Assembly: GCF_041737375.1 (NCBI RefSeq)
Contig: NZ_JBGSRV010000006.1
Coordinates: 124,001 to 188,000, forward strand
Direction of reading: 5' to 3'
Length of the DNA: 64,000 nucleotides
From: Vampirovibrio sp041737375
GTDB taxonomy: Bacteria; Cyanobacteriota; Vampirovibrionia; Vampirovibrionales; Vampirovibrionaceae
The notes under the pieces were generated by a model. That model was given only the letters and a program-made list of their open reading frames with translations, had not been told where the DNA came from and did not search any database. The translations under genes were made by a program, and so were the position numbers. Position 1 is the first letter of the stretch; every line of letters begins with the position of its first letter. Of the stretch, positions 1 through 8,735 are shown one piece after another.

Positions 1-803
1 GGCTTCATTCTTAAGAGCATTCGAATGGCTTCGGGGTGGACATGAGCGCCATCCCCGATGAATTGCACGAAAATATCCTCTTCGCACAAGGCGGCGCCAA
101 TAATGCCGGGTTCCCGGTGGTGCAGCGGACGCATTGCGTTATAAAGATGGGTAACGCTATTGGCCCCTTGCTGAAACGATTGCAGTGTTTGTTGATGGGT
201 GGCGTTGGAATGGCCAATGGAAACCCGAATGCCTTGTTGCCGAAGCCAGGGAATAAGTTGCCCACTGGCATCCATCTCCGGGGCCAGGGTAATCATTTTG
301 GTTTGCGGAGAAATTAGAATGCTTAACTCTTCCGGGTTGGCGGTGCGAATTTCGTGGGCAGGATGCGTTCCCCGGTAGGCAGGATTAATAAAAGGTCCTT
401 CTAAATGGATGCCCAAGGGCCTGCAATGGTAAGGGTTTTTATGATGAATGGCTTCTTCCAGCGTGTGAATGGCCGACAGCATATCGGTCATGGCGCCGGT
501 AATTACTGTAAACAGAACGCTGGTAATGCCAAAGGCGGGGAGTTTTTGGAGCAATGCCTGTGCTTCAGTAATGCTGGTTTGATTCAGATTGCATCCCAAA
601 GCCCCGTTAAAGTGCAGCTCGATTAACCCTGGCGTTAAATAGCAGCCAGCCCCCGAAAACACTTCCACATTTTCCTGATTTAACAGCAATGATCCCGGCG
701 CTTCCGGGCTAATGGCCCGAATCCGGTTTCCTTCTATCAGCAAGGAGCTTTCCGAAAGCTGCCCGTCAGGGAGAATCAGAGTAGCCCCTGTAATTATTTT
801 CAT
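1..803 (-). CDS. nagA: N-acetylglucosamine-6-phosphate deacetylase, C-terminus off the window
   Basis: Cytoplasmic amidohydrolase that removes acetate from GlcNAc-6-P in amino-sugar and peptidoglycan recycling. About 267 codons are present; the gene runs off the left edge. Visible family motifs on the minus strand are PGLIELHFNG near the N-terminus, LEGPFINPAYRGTHP (the LEGPF metal region), SIGHSNAT, VTHLYNAM and DGAHVHP, all in the NagA order. The start is uncertain: Met codons lie at 821, 818 and 803, and none has a convincing ribosome site. I chose 803 because MKIITGATL matches a typical beginning for the family. The gene diverges from the next gene across about 140 bp. Confidence 0.9.
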   Translation of the reverse strand, partial: MKIITGATLILPDGQLSESSLLIEGNRIRAISPEAPGSLLLNQENVEVFSGAGCYLTPGLIELHFNGALGCNLNQTSITEAQALLQKLPAFGITSVLFTVITGAMTDMLSAIHTLEEAIHHKNPYHCRPLGIHLEGPFINPAYRGTHPAHEIRTANPEELSILISPQTKMITLAPEMDASGQLIPWLRQQGIRVSIGHSNATHQQTLQSFQQGANSVTHLYNAMRPLHHREPGIIGAALCEEDIFVQFIGDGAHVHPEAIRMLLRMK

Positions 804-942
804 TGTGTCGCCGCTCATCATATTGAAGGTATTTTAACAGCTTTATGCCAATCAGGGCTGTTTTTAAGGGAATGAGGGTGTAAAAAGAAAAAAGAAAAGT
901 AAAAAAGGAAAGGTAAGGGAAATTCCATCGGATGGAGGTTTT

Positions 943-1983
943 ATGGATCGGGTTGAAAGCCTGTACTTGTCACACTGCTCAATCGGACCCATAATAGGTT
1001 GTATGAGTGACTATGAAAATACAACAGGTTCTACTTCTTTGCTCAAGCAAAAGCTGTTTGAAGCTTTGAGAACCTCAGTGGCCTCTTCCGGGGGAAATGA
1101 ATTACAGATTGACGCTTATCAGGAAATCGAGATTTCCCGGAACGATCAATCCGGTTTTCAGTTTTTGGAAGCGGATGACTCTGACGCCTCTTTACCGCCT
1201 GAGTTGCATGAAAGTAGCCAGCGGTTGAGTCGTGAACTTCAAGCTGTTCACTTACCGCCCGAAACGGCGCAAAGGCTGGAAACCCCAAAAAAGGAATTTG
1301 ATGATACACTATCGATGAGAGGTATGGTGCCGGATGCACAAACGGAGGCTCGCCATCCGGCCGGAGTTCCTTCCTCTACATCTCAGGTGAACTATGTGAA
1401 GTCGGATAGCTCAATATCGGGAGGAAGTATGGCTGACCTTTCAGGTTACAAGGATTTATCGAAGGCCCCCATTTCGTTTGGTGAGGAAGAAACCTCCATT
1501 TCTTCATTATCAGCAGACATTGGGTACGAACGCCCTCAGTTTCAACAACCCCAACAGCAGCAACAACAGCAGCAGCATCAACAGTTTTCTGCCGCGCAGC
1601 ACTTTGCTCAGGAAGCGATTCCTCAGGAAGTGGATACTGAATTCAGTGGCAATGTAAAAACCCTGATTCGTTTGGTGAATGAATTGCCTGATGGCGTCAC
1701 CAAGCAAACCGGCGCCCAGATCATTCGTTTGACGATGGAAGCCATGGGCCTTTCCATGGAAGATGTTCTGTCTGAAGCGCAATCCGCTCAATCTGAAATG
1801 CTGGACGCTGTTCGGGCCAACATTAAAAAAATTGAAGAGTATAAAACCGTTATCCGCAAGCTGGAAACTGATATCAAGTATTACCAGGGCAAAGCCAACG
1901 AATTGTCGGAGATTATCGACTTGTTTATTCTCTCCAACACTTCGGGCGGTAAAATGGGTTCCCCTGAAGACTTGAACCATTAA
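943..1983 (+). CDS. Unrecognised protein with polyQ tract and C-terminal coiled coil
   Basis: 346 aa, function not recognised. The N-terminal two thirds are polar and low in complexity, with a glutamine tract at about residues 201-215 (CAA/CAG codons). The last 110 residues are predicted helical: a segment with NELPDGVTKQTGAQIIRLTM, then a long charged coiled coil ending in a leucine-rich stretch. No signal peptide or membrane segment is seen. GGAGG at 934-938 sits five bases before the ATG and supports this start; a second Met at 1003 is possible. The ctp gene follows 24 bp later. A structural or scaffold role is only a guess. Confidence 0.6.
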   Translation: MDRVESLYLSHCSIGPIIGCMSDYENTTGSTSLLKQKLFEALRTSVASSGGNELQIDAYQEIEISRNDQSGFQFLEADDSDASLPPELHESSQRLSRELQAVHLPPETAQRLETPKKEFDDTLSMRGMVPDAQTEARHPAGVPSSTSQVNYVKSDSSISGGSMADLSGYKDLSKAPISFGEEETSISSLSADIGYERPQFQQPQQQQQQQQHQQFSAAQHFAQEAIPQEVDTEFSGNVKTLIRLVNELPDGVTKQTGAQIIRLTMEAMGLSMEDVLSEAQSAQSEMLDAVRANIKKIEEYKTVIRKLETDIKYYQGKANELSEIIDLFILSNTSGGKMGSPEDLNH

Positions 1984-2007
1984 TTTCAGCCAAATTTTTA
2001 GAAGCCG

Positions 2008-3288
2008 ATGAACAATCCGGGTTCTCTATCTACTGCTTTGAAGATCCCTGCCTTTTTAAAACGGGCGGGGATCTTCACCTTCATAGCGCTATTTTCGACA
2101 TCGATTAGCGTATTCTCAGGCTGTAATCTTCAAAAGCCAGCCACGCCCTCTTCTGCTGTAAACGTGAATACTGCCGCTGATAAAGCGCGTGTTGCCGAAC
2201 AGCTTTACGATGAAGCCTGGACTATGGTGCGCACAGAATACGTGGACGGTTCTTTTAATGGGCAGGACTGGTCCAAGTGGCGGTATAAGTATCAAGGTAA
2301 GCTAAAGGATACCGATGATGCTTATGTGGCCATTGGAACCATGGTCGCTAGCTTAAACGATGAATACACCCGTTTTTTGCAACCTCGTGACATGAACGAG
2401 CAAAGCATGAGCATTGATTCCCGCTTATACGGGGTGGGGATTCAAATCTCCAAGCGAGACAATAAGCTTTTGGTGTTGGCCACCATTGATGATACGCCTG
2501 CCCAACGGGCGGGTTTAATGCCCAAGGATCAAATCACCCACATTAACGGCATTGAAACCGCTGGAATGAGTGTAGAAGATGCCGCCGATCAGATTCGGGG
2601 AGAAAAAGGCACTTTTGTTACCCTCAGTATCAAGCGGGGCAACGATGAGTTGCTGAAGCAGATTGAGCGGGATGAGATCAAGATTAAATCTGTATTTACC
2701 AAGCCCATGGACGATCCGCAGGTTGGTTATATCCGACTGAGCAGTTTTATCAGTGAAAACATGCTGGATGAAATGAAAGACAGCATGAAGGATTTAACCG
2801 CTAAACAAGCCTTGATCATTGACTTGCGGGGCAATTACGGCGGATTGTTTTCTAACGCCGTTGAAATTGCGGATATGTTTCTGGAAAGTGGCGATATTGT
2901 TTCCATTGTGAACCGGGAACGGGACCGTCGGGTGTACAGTGCTCATCCTGGCACCATTACTGAAAAGCCAGTGGTGGTGTTGATTGATGGTGGCAGTGCC
3001 AGTGCCAGTGAAATTTTGGCGGGCGCTCTCAAAGACAATCATCGAGCCACCCTAATCGGCTCTCAATCCTTTGGCAAGGGCTTGGTACAGAAGATCAACA
3101 CCTTGTCCAACAATAGCGGTATGAATATCACTATTTCCAAATACCTGACGCCCAATGGCACGGATATCAACAAAAAAGGCATCGAACCCAACGTTAAAGC
3201 GGCCTATACCGAAGCGGACTATCTGGCCCAACGGGACCCTCAACTGGATCGGGCTATGCAGTTTCTGAAAAATGAAATTGGGAAATAG
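2008..3288 (+). CDS. C-terminal processing peptidase, lipoprotein (S41)
   Basis: 426-aa serine protease of the CtpA/Prc family acting outside the inner membrane on the C-termini of exported proteins. The N-terminus has a hydrophobic signal followed by FSGCN, a lipobox-like site, so it is probably a lipoprotein. A PDZ domain lies at about residues 135-220, and the S41 core follows. GGSASASEIL carries the nucleophile (Ser332 by alignment) and SFGKGLVQ the general-base Lys357; the spacing of 25 matches the plant D1 protease. Length and domain order are normal for the family. The stop overlaps the region just before the cytidine deaminase start. Confidence 0.92.
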   Translation: MNNPGSLSTALKIPAFLKRAGIFTFIALFSTSISVFSGCNLQKPATPSSAVNVNTAADKARVAEQLYDEAWTMVRTEYVDGSFNGQDWSKWRYKYQGKLKDTDDAYVAIGTMVASLNDEYTRFLQPRDMNEQSMSIDSRLYGVGIQISKRDNKLLVLATIDDTPAQRAGLMPKDQITHINGIETAGMSVEDAADQIRGEKGTFVTLSIKRGNDELLKQIERDEIKIKSVFTKPMDDPQVGYIRLSSFISENMLDEMKDSMKDLTAKQALIIDLRGNYGGLFSNAVEIADMFLESGDIVSIVNRERDRRVYSAHPGTITEKPVVVLIDGGSASASEILAGALKDNHRATLIGSQSFGKGLVQKINTLSNNSGMNITISKYLTPNGTDINKKGIEPNVKAAYTEADYLAQRDPQLDRAMQFLKNEIGK

Positions 3289-3295
3289 AGAGAGC

Positions 3296-3718
3296 ATGCC
3301 CTTGACCCCTCATCAGGCTGAGGCGTTGTTGGCTCAGGCGCGTTTAGCCGCTGAAAACGCCTATACGCCTTACAGTGATTTTCCGGTTGGGGCCGCTTTG
3401 CTGGCCGAAAACGGGCAAGTTATTTGTGGGGTGAATGTAGAAAACGCCAGTTTTGGGCTGACCCTTTGCGCGGAAAGAACTGCTTTGGTGAAGGCCATTA
3501 GTGATGGTCAGCAACGTTTTCAGGCCATTGCGGTTTGGGCCAGTCGCCGTCCTCATGGCTCGGTGACCCCTTGTGGTGCTTGTCGCCAAGTGATGGCCGA
3601 ATTTTTAAAACCAGATACCCCGGTGATTATGAGCGATAGCCAAACCGGAGAAGTTCGCATTTTAACCATGGCCGCTTTACTACCAGAGGCATTTGGCCCT
3701 ACCACACCTTTGACTTAA
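3296..3718 (+). CDS. cdd: Cytidine deaminase
   Basis: 140-aa zinc enzyme that deaminates cytidine and deoxycytidine to the uridine forms in pyrimidine salvage. The catalytic CAERTALVKA motif (Cys ligand and catalytic Glu of the tetrameric class) and PCGACRQVMAEF (two further Cys ligands) are present, as is the N-terminal AYTPYSDFPVGAAL substrate motif. I chose the ATG at 3296, which has a GAGAGAG-type ribosome site directly upstream. A longer frame from 3272 would overlap the ctp stop and add residues unlike the family. It is probably cotranscribed with ctp. Confidence 0.93.
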   Translation: MPLTPHQAEALLAQARLAAENAYTPYSDFPVGAALLAENGQVICGVNVENASFGLTLCAERTALVKAISDGQQRFQAIAVWASRRPHGSVTPCGACRQVMAEFLKPDTPVIMSDSQTGEVRILTMAALLPEAFGPTTPLT

Positions 3719-3740
3719 TAAACCCCAATCCTTAAAGATT

Positions 3741-4733
3741 TCAGGGGGCTTGTTGTTCAGGCCAATAACTGCCGGGGTACAGGTAGCAGCTTACCTGATG
3801 GGTTTCTTCCATCATCGCTGCTTGTGGAAATCGGGTTTTGCAAACCTCAAGGCGTTTGTCGCAGCGGGGTTCAAAGGCGCAACCGGGCGGCATTTCTGTA
3901 ATAGAAGGCGGTTGCCCTTCGATGGGTTGCAGGCGGCTGCGGGTCATGGTGGGCAAGGAATTCAGTAAGCCCAAGGTGTAAGGGTGTTTGGGTTTTTTAA
4001 ATAAATCCAGGGCGCTGGCTTGTTCAACCACCCGGCCTGCGTACATTACCGCTACTTCATCGCACATTTCGGCCACCACCCCCAAATCGTGGGTAATCAG
4101 CATAATTGCCGTGTCATGCTCCTTGCGAATATCCCGCAACAGGGCCAGAATTTGGGCCTGCACCGTAACATCCAGTGCGGTGGTGGGTTCATCGGCAATT
4201 AACAAGGATGGCGTACAGCTCAGGGCCATGGCAATCATCACACGCTGACGCATGCCCCCCGAAAATTGATGCGGATATTCGTGAATGCGATCTTTGCCGT
4301 TAGGGATGCGAACCAGATCCAGCAGTTCAATGGCCCGCCGGTGCGCGTCTCGCTTGCTCAAACCCTGATGCAGGGTCAGCACTTCCGCAATCTGATCGCC
4401 AATGGTGTAAACCGGATTGAGGGAGGTAAGCGGATCTTGGGGAATCAGGGCGATTTGAGCGCCTCGCACTTTGCGGATTTCTTCGGGGCTGAGGGTCAAC
4501 AGATTTTGTCCATTAAAATATACCGCCCCTTCCGAGATATAGCCCGGTTGTGGCACCAGCCGTAAAACAGCCATGCTGGTCATGCTTTTGCCGCAGCCCG
4601 ATTCTCCAACCACTCCCAGCACTTTGCCTCGCTCAATTTGCAAGGACAAATGGTTCACAGCGCAAGCCGGTCCATCTTCTGTGGGAAAGGCAACCGATAG
4701 GTTCTCAATGGAAAGTAAGGGTGAAGCAGCCAT
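3741..4733 (-). CDS. Oligopeptide/dipeptide ABC transporter ATP-binding protein
   Basis: 330-aa ATPase of the DppD/OppD type that powers peptide or nickel uptake at the inner membrane. Walker A is GESGCGKS, the signature is FSGGMRQR and Walker B is LLIADEPTTALD, followed by an H-loop ITHDLG. The C-terminal extension with CAFEPRCDKRLEVC is the oligopeptide-binding HPY-type domain specific to this subfamily. No permease, substrate-binding protein or partner DppF is adjacent, which is unusual; they may be encoded elsewhere. It lies 14 bp downstream of the 288-aa gene on the same strand and converges on cdd. Confidence 0.9.
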   Translation of the reverse strand: MAASPLLSIENLSVAFPTEDGPACAVNHLSLQIERGKVLGVVGESGCGKSMTSMAVLRLVPQPGYISEGAVYFNGQNLLTLSPEEIRKVRGAQIALIPQDPLTSLNPVYTIGDQIAEVLTLHQGLSKRDAHRRAIELLDLVRIPNGKDRIHEYPHQFSGGMRQRVMIAMALSCTPSLLIADEPTTALDVTVQAQILALLRDIRKEHDTAIMLITHDLGVVAEMCDEVAVMYAGRVVEQASALDLFKKPKHPYTLGLLNSLPTMTRSRLQPIEGQPPSITEMPPGCAFEPRCDKRLEVCKTRFPQAAMMEETHQVSCYLYPGSYWPEQQAP

Positions 4734-4747
4734 AAGGCCATTATAGC

Positions 4748-5614
4748 CTATTTGGGGTTTGAAGGTGTTGAAACCGGGTCACACTTACTTTTTGGCAATT
4801 CAAACAGTGTTTTCACGCCCCCTAAAATTTCAGGAAGCGCTTGCTTAAATGCTTCGGATTGATGGGTTTTGAGGGCTTCGGCTTTTAGCTGCCTGGCTTG
4901 GGCCTCTGTTTTTATTTTTTGATCCAGGCTCAATTTTTGTTGACGCAAAGCATTCAACCCTTTTTTTACCTCTGCCGGATTCTGTGCCACGGAAGCGGCC
5001 TGAGCGCCCAGATCAAATGGCAGTTCCGGGGCTGGTTTGAGGGCAACATCCGGGTATTTGACAATGACTTTTTGAAAATTTTCAAAGGCCTCCGGGTTAG
5101 GACGAGGTTCCGGTTCTAAAGGCTCTGAAGGTGTGTTTGCCAAAGGCAGAGCCTCTTCTAACCTATCTTTTTCCTCAATTTTAAGAGCTTTCGCCTCTGG
5201 CGCATCCTGATTTTCAGGGCAGGCTTCCTTGAAGCGGGCCACCGCTAAATGCCATAGGGATGAAAGCTGATCAAAAATATTTTCACGGCTACCCTGAATC
5301 ACTTTGGATTCTGTAAATTGATGGCGCCATGCGCTGTTTTGAACCAATACATCAATGCCTTGGCTTAAACCGGTCAGCAGGTTATTGATTTGTGATTGCT
5401 GCGCTTTGGCCAACCGCTCTGATTGTCGGGGGCCAATGATTGCGTCTACCCTGTCCATCGGGAAGGTGGGGTTGAGCGATTCAACGGGTATCCACTCATC
5501 GGGGCGATCGTCGGCAATACCCGTTCTCAGTGTGGGCCTTAAACCTGTTTCCGGGCCTTTAAATTTAGGCAAATCAGGCGTTTGTATTAAAAAATAACCG
5601 GGCATCGTTTCCAT
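4748..5614 (-). CDS. Unrecognised protein, Pro/Glu-rich with C-terminal coiled coil
   Basis: 288 aa; I do not recognise a family. No signal peptide or membrane span is visible. Residues about 25-75 contain short polar motifs, the middle is rich in Pro and Glu (PSEPLEPEPRPNPEAF), and residues about 215-265 look like a charged helix with repeated Gln, Lys and Ala. It starts 14 bp upstream of the ABC ATPase and may be cotranscribed with it. The start at 5614 gives METMPGYF; an internal Met lies three codons later. Confidence 0.5.
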   Translation of the reverse strand: METMPGYFLIQTPDLPKFKGPETGLRPTLRTGIADDRPDEWIPVESLNPTFPMDRVDAIIGPRQSERLAKAQQSQINNLLTGLSQGIDVLVQNSAWRHQFTESKVIQGSRENIFDQLSSLWHLAVARFKEACPENQDAPEAKALKIEEKDRLEEALPLANTPSEPLEPEPRPNPEAFENFQKVIVKYPDVALKPAPELPFDLGAQAASVAQNPAEVKKGLNALRQQKLSLDQKIKTEAQARQLKAEALKTHQSEAFKQALPEILGGVKTLFELPKSKCDPVSTPSNPK

Positions 5615-5710
5615 GGTATAAATTCCCCTCCCCTAAAAAGCGTAGATTGGCATTTGGAAAATTTTCATGAATTATTTATCTCATAAAAGCCCCTAAATCT
5701 ACTTTTTTTG

Positions 5711-5732
5711 GTAACCTGTACTACATCTAGTA
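5711..5732. promoter_or_regulatory. Possible regulator site upstream of the respiratory cluster
   Basis: In the 240-bp space before ccoN there is an inverted repeat TACTA-CATC-TAGTA (5719-5732), overlapped by GTA-N8-TAC (5711-5724), the half-site spacing used by CRP/FNR-family regulators such as NtcA. Both motifs are short and could be chance. No convincing -35/-10 pair was identified. Confidence 0.25.
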
Positions 5733-5854
5733 GGCTCAAAGCCGATCGCCGTATGTGATTCCGCATATTTTCCGTCATTTCCCCGTGTTTATATTAATGA
5801 TGGAAAGTTAAAGGTACTCAGCTTGAGTTCCCCCGTAAGCCTTATCTCTGGAGA

Positions 5855-7273
5855 ATGACCAAACCTATGCAAGCCCTTACCACCCTATGGCGCGCCGTAT
5901 TTAGTGATGAACCCTTTAGCGCCAGTCGCAACTTCTTGATTTGCGCCATTTTTTACCTGGTTTTCGGCATGCTGTTTGGCATGATCGCCTCAATTTTACT
6001 TTCTTATCCTGATTTGATTCATGGCATTCCGCAGTTGGCTTTTGGCCGCATTCGTCCAGCGCATATCAATACCATCCTGATTGGCTGGCTTTCTATGGGC
6101 TATGTTTCCTGCATGTTCTACATTGTGCCGGTTTTGTCGGGTCGAAAAAATCTTTGGTCTGAGCGGCTGGGTAATATCACTCTCTTTTTCTGGAATTTAA
6201 CCGTTATTTTGGGCGTTTGGTCCATTATGAACGGGTACACGGAAGGCCGGGAGTATGCGGAGCTGAATGGTCCGTTTGACTGGCTGGTTCTCAGTGCGCT
6301 GCTGCTGGTGGGTGTTAACGTGTACATGAGCGTTTTCACCGGTACCGAAAAGAAATGGTACGTTAGTCTCTGGTATTTTATGGGCGCTCTGTTCTGGTTT
6401 CCAATCGTTTATGTGGTCGGCAACCGGGCGTTCGTACAATTTACTGGCTTGAACGATGCCATTGCGGGCTGGTTCTATGGGCACAACATTCTAGGCATGT
6501 GGTTTACCGTAGGCGGTGTTGGTATTTTGTACTACCTGCTGCCTCGTTTCTCTGGCAATCCGCTTTACAGTCACACTCTATCCATGATCGGCTTCTGGAC
6601 CATTGGCATGTTCTACGCGCCTACTGGCACCCACCACATTCTGCAATCTCCGGTTCCTGAGTGGTTGAAAGCCATTGCCGTTATCTCCAGTGTTTTCTTG
6701 TTGATTCCCGTTTTGACCGTTCAGGTGAATTTCTTTATGACCCTGAAAGGCAAGTGGCACCTTATGGCCGATCACATTCCCATGCGGTTTGCCATGGCGG
6801 CGGGCTTGGCGTATTTGCTCACTTGTATCCAGGGACCCTTTCAGGCGACCCGCTCCATTAACTGGTACTTGCATTTCTCTAACTGGGTGGTGGGTCACGC
6901 TCACTTGGCGCTGTTGGCCACCTTTACCTTTATTGTTTTCGCAGCCTCCTACTTTATTATTCCTAAAATTACCGGGCGTAAAATCTACAGCCGCTCTCTG
7001 GCTATCTGGCACTTCTGGCTCAGCTTTATTGGCTGGATTCTGATGGTGTTTTCGCTGACCATTGCAGGCTTAATTCAGGCCGCTGGCTGGCATTTCACCT
7101 TGCCTTACGATCAGTGGGTGATGGAAATGGTGCCTTATTTCCTGGCCCGTACTGTTTCTGGCTTCCTGTTACTTTCTGGGCAAATCCTCTACATGTTGAA
7201 CATTTATAAAACGGTTTTCTCCAAATCGGCTGAGCCGCTGCCGGAGTCTCCCACTGGAATCGCTTACGTATAG
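5855..7273 (+). CDS. ccoN: cbb3-type cytochrome c oxidase subunit I
   Basis: 472-aa integral membrane catalytic subunit of a heme-copper oxidase of the high-affinity C family, reducing O2 to water. About twelve hydrophobic segments are present. Candidate metal ligands are in place: RPAHINT (low-spin heme), WFYGHN and GTHHIL (CuB) and VVGHAHL (both hemes), in the normal order. The chosen ATG has GGAGA immediately before it, which is too close to be an ideal ribosome site. The ATG at 5867, giving MQALTTLWR, has better spacing and is an equal candidate. It is the first gene of a tightly packed cluster running to 14.9 kb. Confidence 0.93.
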   Translation: MTKPMQALTTLWRAVFSDEPFSASRNFLICAIFYLVFGMLFGMIASILLSYPDLIHGIPQLAFGRIRPAHINTILIGWLSMGYVSCMFYIVPVLSGRKNLWSERLGNITLFFWNLTVILGVWSIMNGYTEGREYAELNGPFDWLVLSALLLVGVNVYMSVFTGTEKKWYVSLWYFMGALFWFPIVYVVGNRAFVQFTGLNDAIAGWFYGHNILGMWFTVGGVGILYYLLPRFSGNPLYSHTLSMIGFWTIGMFYAPTGTHHILQSPVPEWLKAIAVISSVFLLIPVLTVQVNFFMTLKGKWHLMADHIPMRFAMAAGLAYLLTCIQGPFQATRSINWYLHFSNWVVGHAHLALLATFTFIVFAASYFIIPKITGRKIYSRSLAIWHFWLSFIGWILMVFSLTIAGLIQAAGWHFTLPYDQWVMEMVPYFLARTVSGFLLLSGQILYMLNIYKTVFSKSAEPLPESPTGIAYV

Positions 7274-7309
7274 GGCGAACACAAGGACTATTTAAGGAAA
7301 AAGACGACT

Positions 7310-8350
7310 ATGCAACCTAGAATTCTCAACTACCTGATTGCCGCTGTCTTTGTGGCCCTGATTTTCTTAACGATTATTTTTGTAACCGCCATTTTGCCAG
7401 CGACTACATTTCAACCGGAAGCCACTGCCGCTTCTCATGACTACACGGCCAGTGAATGGCGGGGTCGGGAGATTTACAAGCGGGAAGGCTGTGTTTACTG
7501 CCATACCCAGTTTGTCCGGTATCAAGATCGCGAAATGGGTGAGATGGTTCAGGCAGGCGACTTCGTTCATGAAACGCCTCACTTGCTGGGTACCGAGCGT
7601 ACTGGCCCTGATTTGTCTAACATTGGTGGCAAATACCCCGATGCTTGGCACTGGGCGCACCACGTGCAGCCTCGTGCGGTTAAGCCCGGTTCTTTAATGC
7701 CTTCTTTCAGTTATCTGGAAGATCATGAAATGAAAGATCTGGTCGCTTATTTGCAAACGTTGGGCAAAGAGCGTGAGCTTGCCGCTCGTCGCCGCAAAAA
7801 GTCCAGTCATGAACCCGCTGCTGGTGGACACGCAGGCGCTCCGTCTCAAGAGCCTTTAACCTGGCTAGAGGCGCCTCAGGAAATGCGGGATGAGTGGAAG
7901 CGAATTTCTAAAAACGTGGATACGGATAACTCTTCCATCGCCAACTCCGGTCGGGGCATTTATATGCAAAACTGCGCTACTTGCCACGGTGTCACCGGTC
8001 GGGGCAATGGGCCTGTTAGCTCTTCCATGATTAAAAAACCGGCAAACCTGACCCGTCCTTTTTACAAGCAATACACCGATGCTTTGTTTTACTGGCGTCT
8101 TAAAGAAGGGGTCACTGGCACCCGGATGCCTCGTTGGGGTCGCAGTTTGAGTGAGCAACAACTGGCTTATCTGGTTGCTTTCATTAAAACCTTGCCAGTG
8201 GATGGCGCTACCCCTTCTAATCAAATAGAAGTTGTAAACTATTCTCAGTTGGATCAGCCGGATGTGATGTCTAAAAACTACGAAGAGATTACCCATCTGA
8301 CTGAACTGAAACACGAATTTCCTCAAAACCATGGAGGCGGACGACACTAA
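7310..8350 (+). CDS. ccoO: cbb3 oxidase subunit II (CcoO) fused to a second cytochrome c domain
   Basis: 346 aa. One N-terminal membrane anchor is followed by the CcoO heme c site CVYCH (Cys61, Cys64, His65), which passes electrons to CcoN. After about residue 160 a Lys/Arg-rich linker leads into an additional cytochrome c domain with CATCHG (Cys222, Cys225, His226) and a later TRMPRWG that could supply an axial Met. Ordinary CcoO proteins have about 200 residues and a single heme, so this is a fusion. The added domain resembles those of CcoP. AAGGA precedes the ATG. Confidence 0.9.
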   Translation: MQPRILNYLIAAVFVALIFLTIIFVTAILPATTFQPEATAASHDYTASEWRGREIYKREGCVYCHTQFVRYQDREMGEMVQAGDFVHETPHLLGTERTGPDLSNIGGKYPDAWHWAHHVQPRAVKPGSLMPSFSYLEDHEMKDLVAYLQTLGKERELAARRRKKSSHEPAAGGHAGAPSQEPLTWLEAPQEMRDEWKRISKNVDTDNSSIANSGRGIYMQNCATCHGVTGRGNGPVSSSMIKKPANLTRPFYKQYTDALFYWRLKEGVTGTRMPRWGRSLSEQQLAYLVAFIKTLPVDGATPSNQIEVVNYSQLDQPDVMSKNYEEITHLTELKHEFPQNHGGGRH

Positions 8351-8351
8351 T

Positions 8352-8519
8352 ATGTGCCCATCTTGTCTTTCTGGAGGTATTGGACCAGGTTATATTGCGG
8401 CATTTGCCATTTGTGGCTTGTTTTTCCTGATTGCTTTTGCAGCAATGTTTTGGGCCTCTCGCAATGGAAAGCTGGACGATTTGGAAGATTCCAAGTTTCG
8501 CATGCTTCATGATGATTAA
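8352..8519 (+). CDS. ccoS: cbb3 oxidase assembly protein CcoS
   Basis: 55-aa single-span membrane protein. The hydrophobic helix is followed by FWASRNGKLDDLEDSKFRML, which aligns well with the CcoS hallmark WAV.SGQFDDLEGP..RIL. CcoS is needed for cofactor insertion into CcoN. An unusual CPSC pair stands at the N-terminus. The start could be 8331, overlapping ccoO. I prefer 8352, with GGAGG at 8333-8337 upstream although the spacing is long. Confidence 0.8.
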   Translation: MCPSCLSGGIGPGYIAAFAICGLFFLIAFAAMFWASRNGKLDDLEDSKFRMLHDD

Positions 8520-8539
8520 TCAGAACGGAGTTTTCCCTC

Positions 8540-8716
8540 ATGTCTGAAGAGAACAATACAACTGAAAAACTGGCCTCGCACAACGAAGCCAGTCTGCCCA
8601 AGCCTTACGATGAATTTGAGGTTGGTGAGCATAAAGTGCCATGGTTTTTGTGGCTCTTTTTCATCCTGATTGTTGGCTGGGCCTCTATTTCCTGGATTCA
8701 GTTTTTTGGATATTAA
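8540..8716 (+). CDS. 58-aa single-span protein resembling the CcoP N-terminal anchor
   Basis: Starts with GGAG at 8527-8530 and ends at TAA 8714-8716. It has a hydrophilic N-terminus, then KPYDEFEVGEHKVPWFLWLF and a single transmembrane helix ending in FFGY. The acidic segment before a Trp-rich helix resembles the FixP_N domain at the start of CcoP, but no heme domain follows. Inference: it is the anchor part of CcoP encoded as a separate polypeptide, while heme c domains sit on the neighbouring CcoO fusion and the lipoprotein. It could instead be a CcoQ-like subunit. Confidence 0.65.
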   Translation: MSEENNTTEKLASHNEASLPKPYDEFEVGEHKVPWFLWLFFILIVGWASISWIQFFGY

Positions 8717-8735
8717 GCAAAAAGGCTATATATAC

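Noticed and set aside
3719..3745. Possible terminator between cdd and the ABC ATPase gene
   Set aside because: CCCC/GGGG pairing is short and interrupted, and no T run follows; too weak to list.
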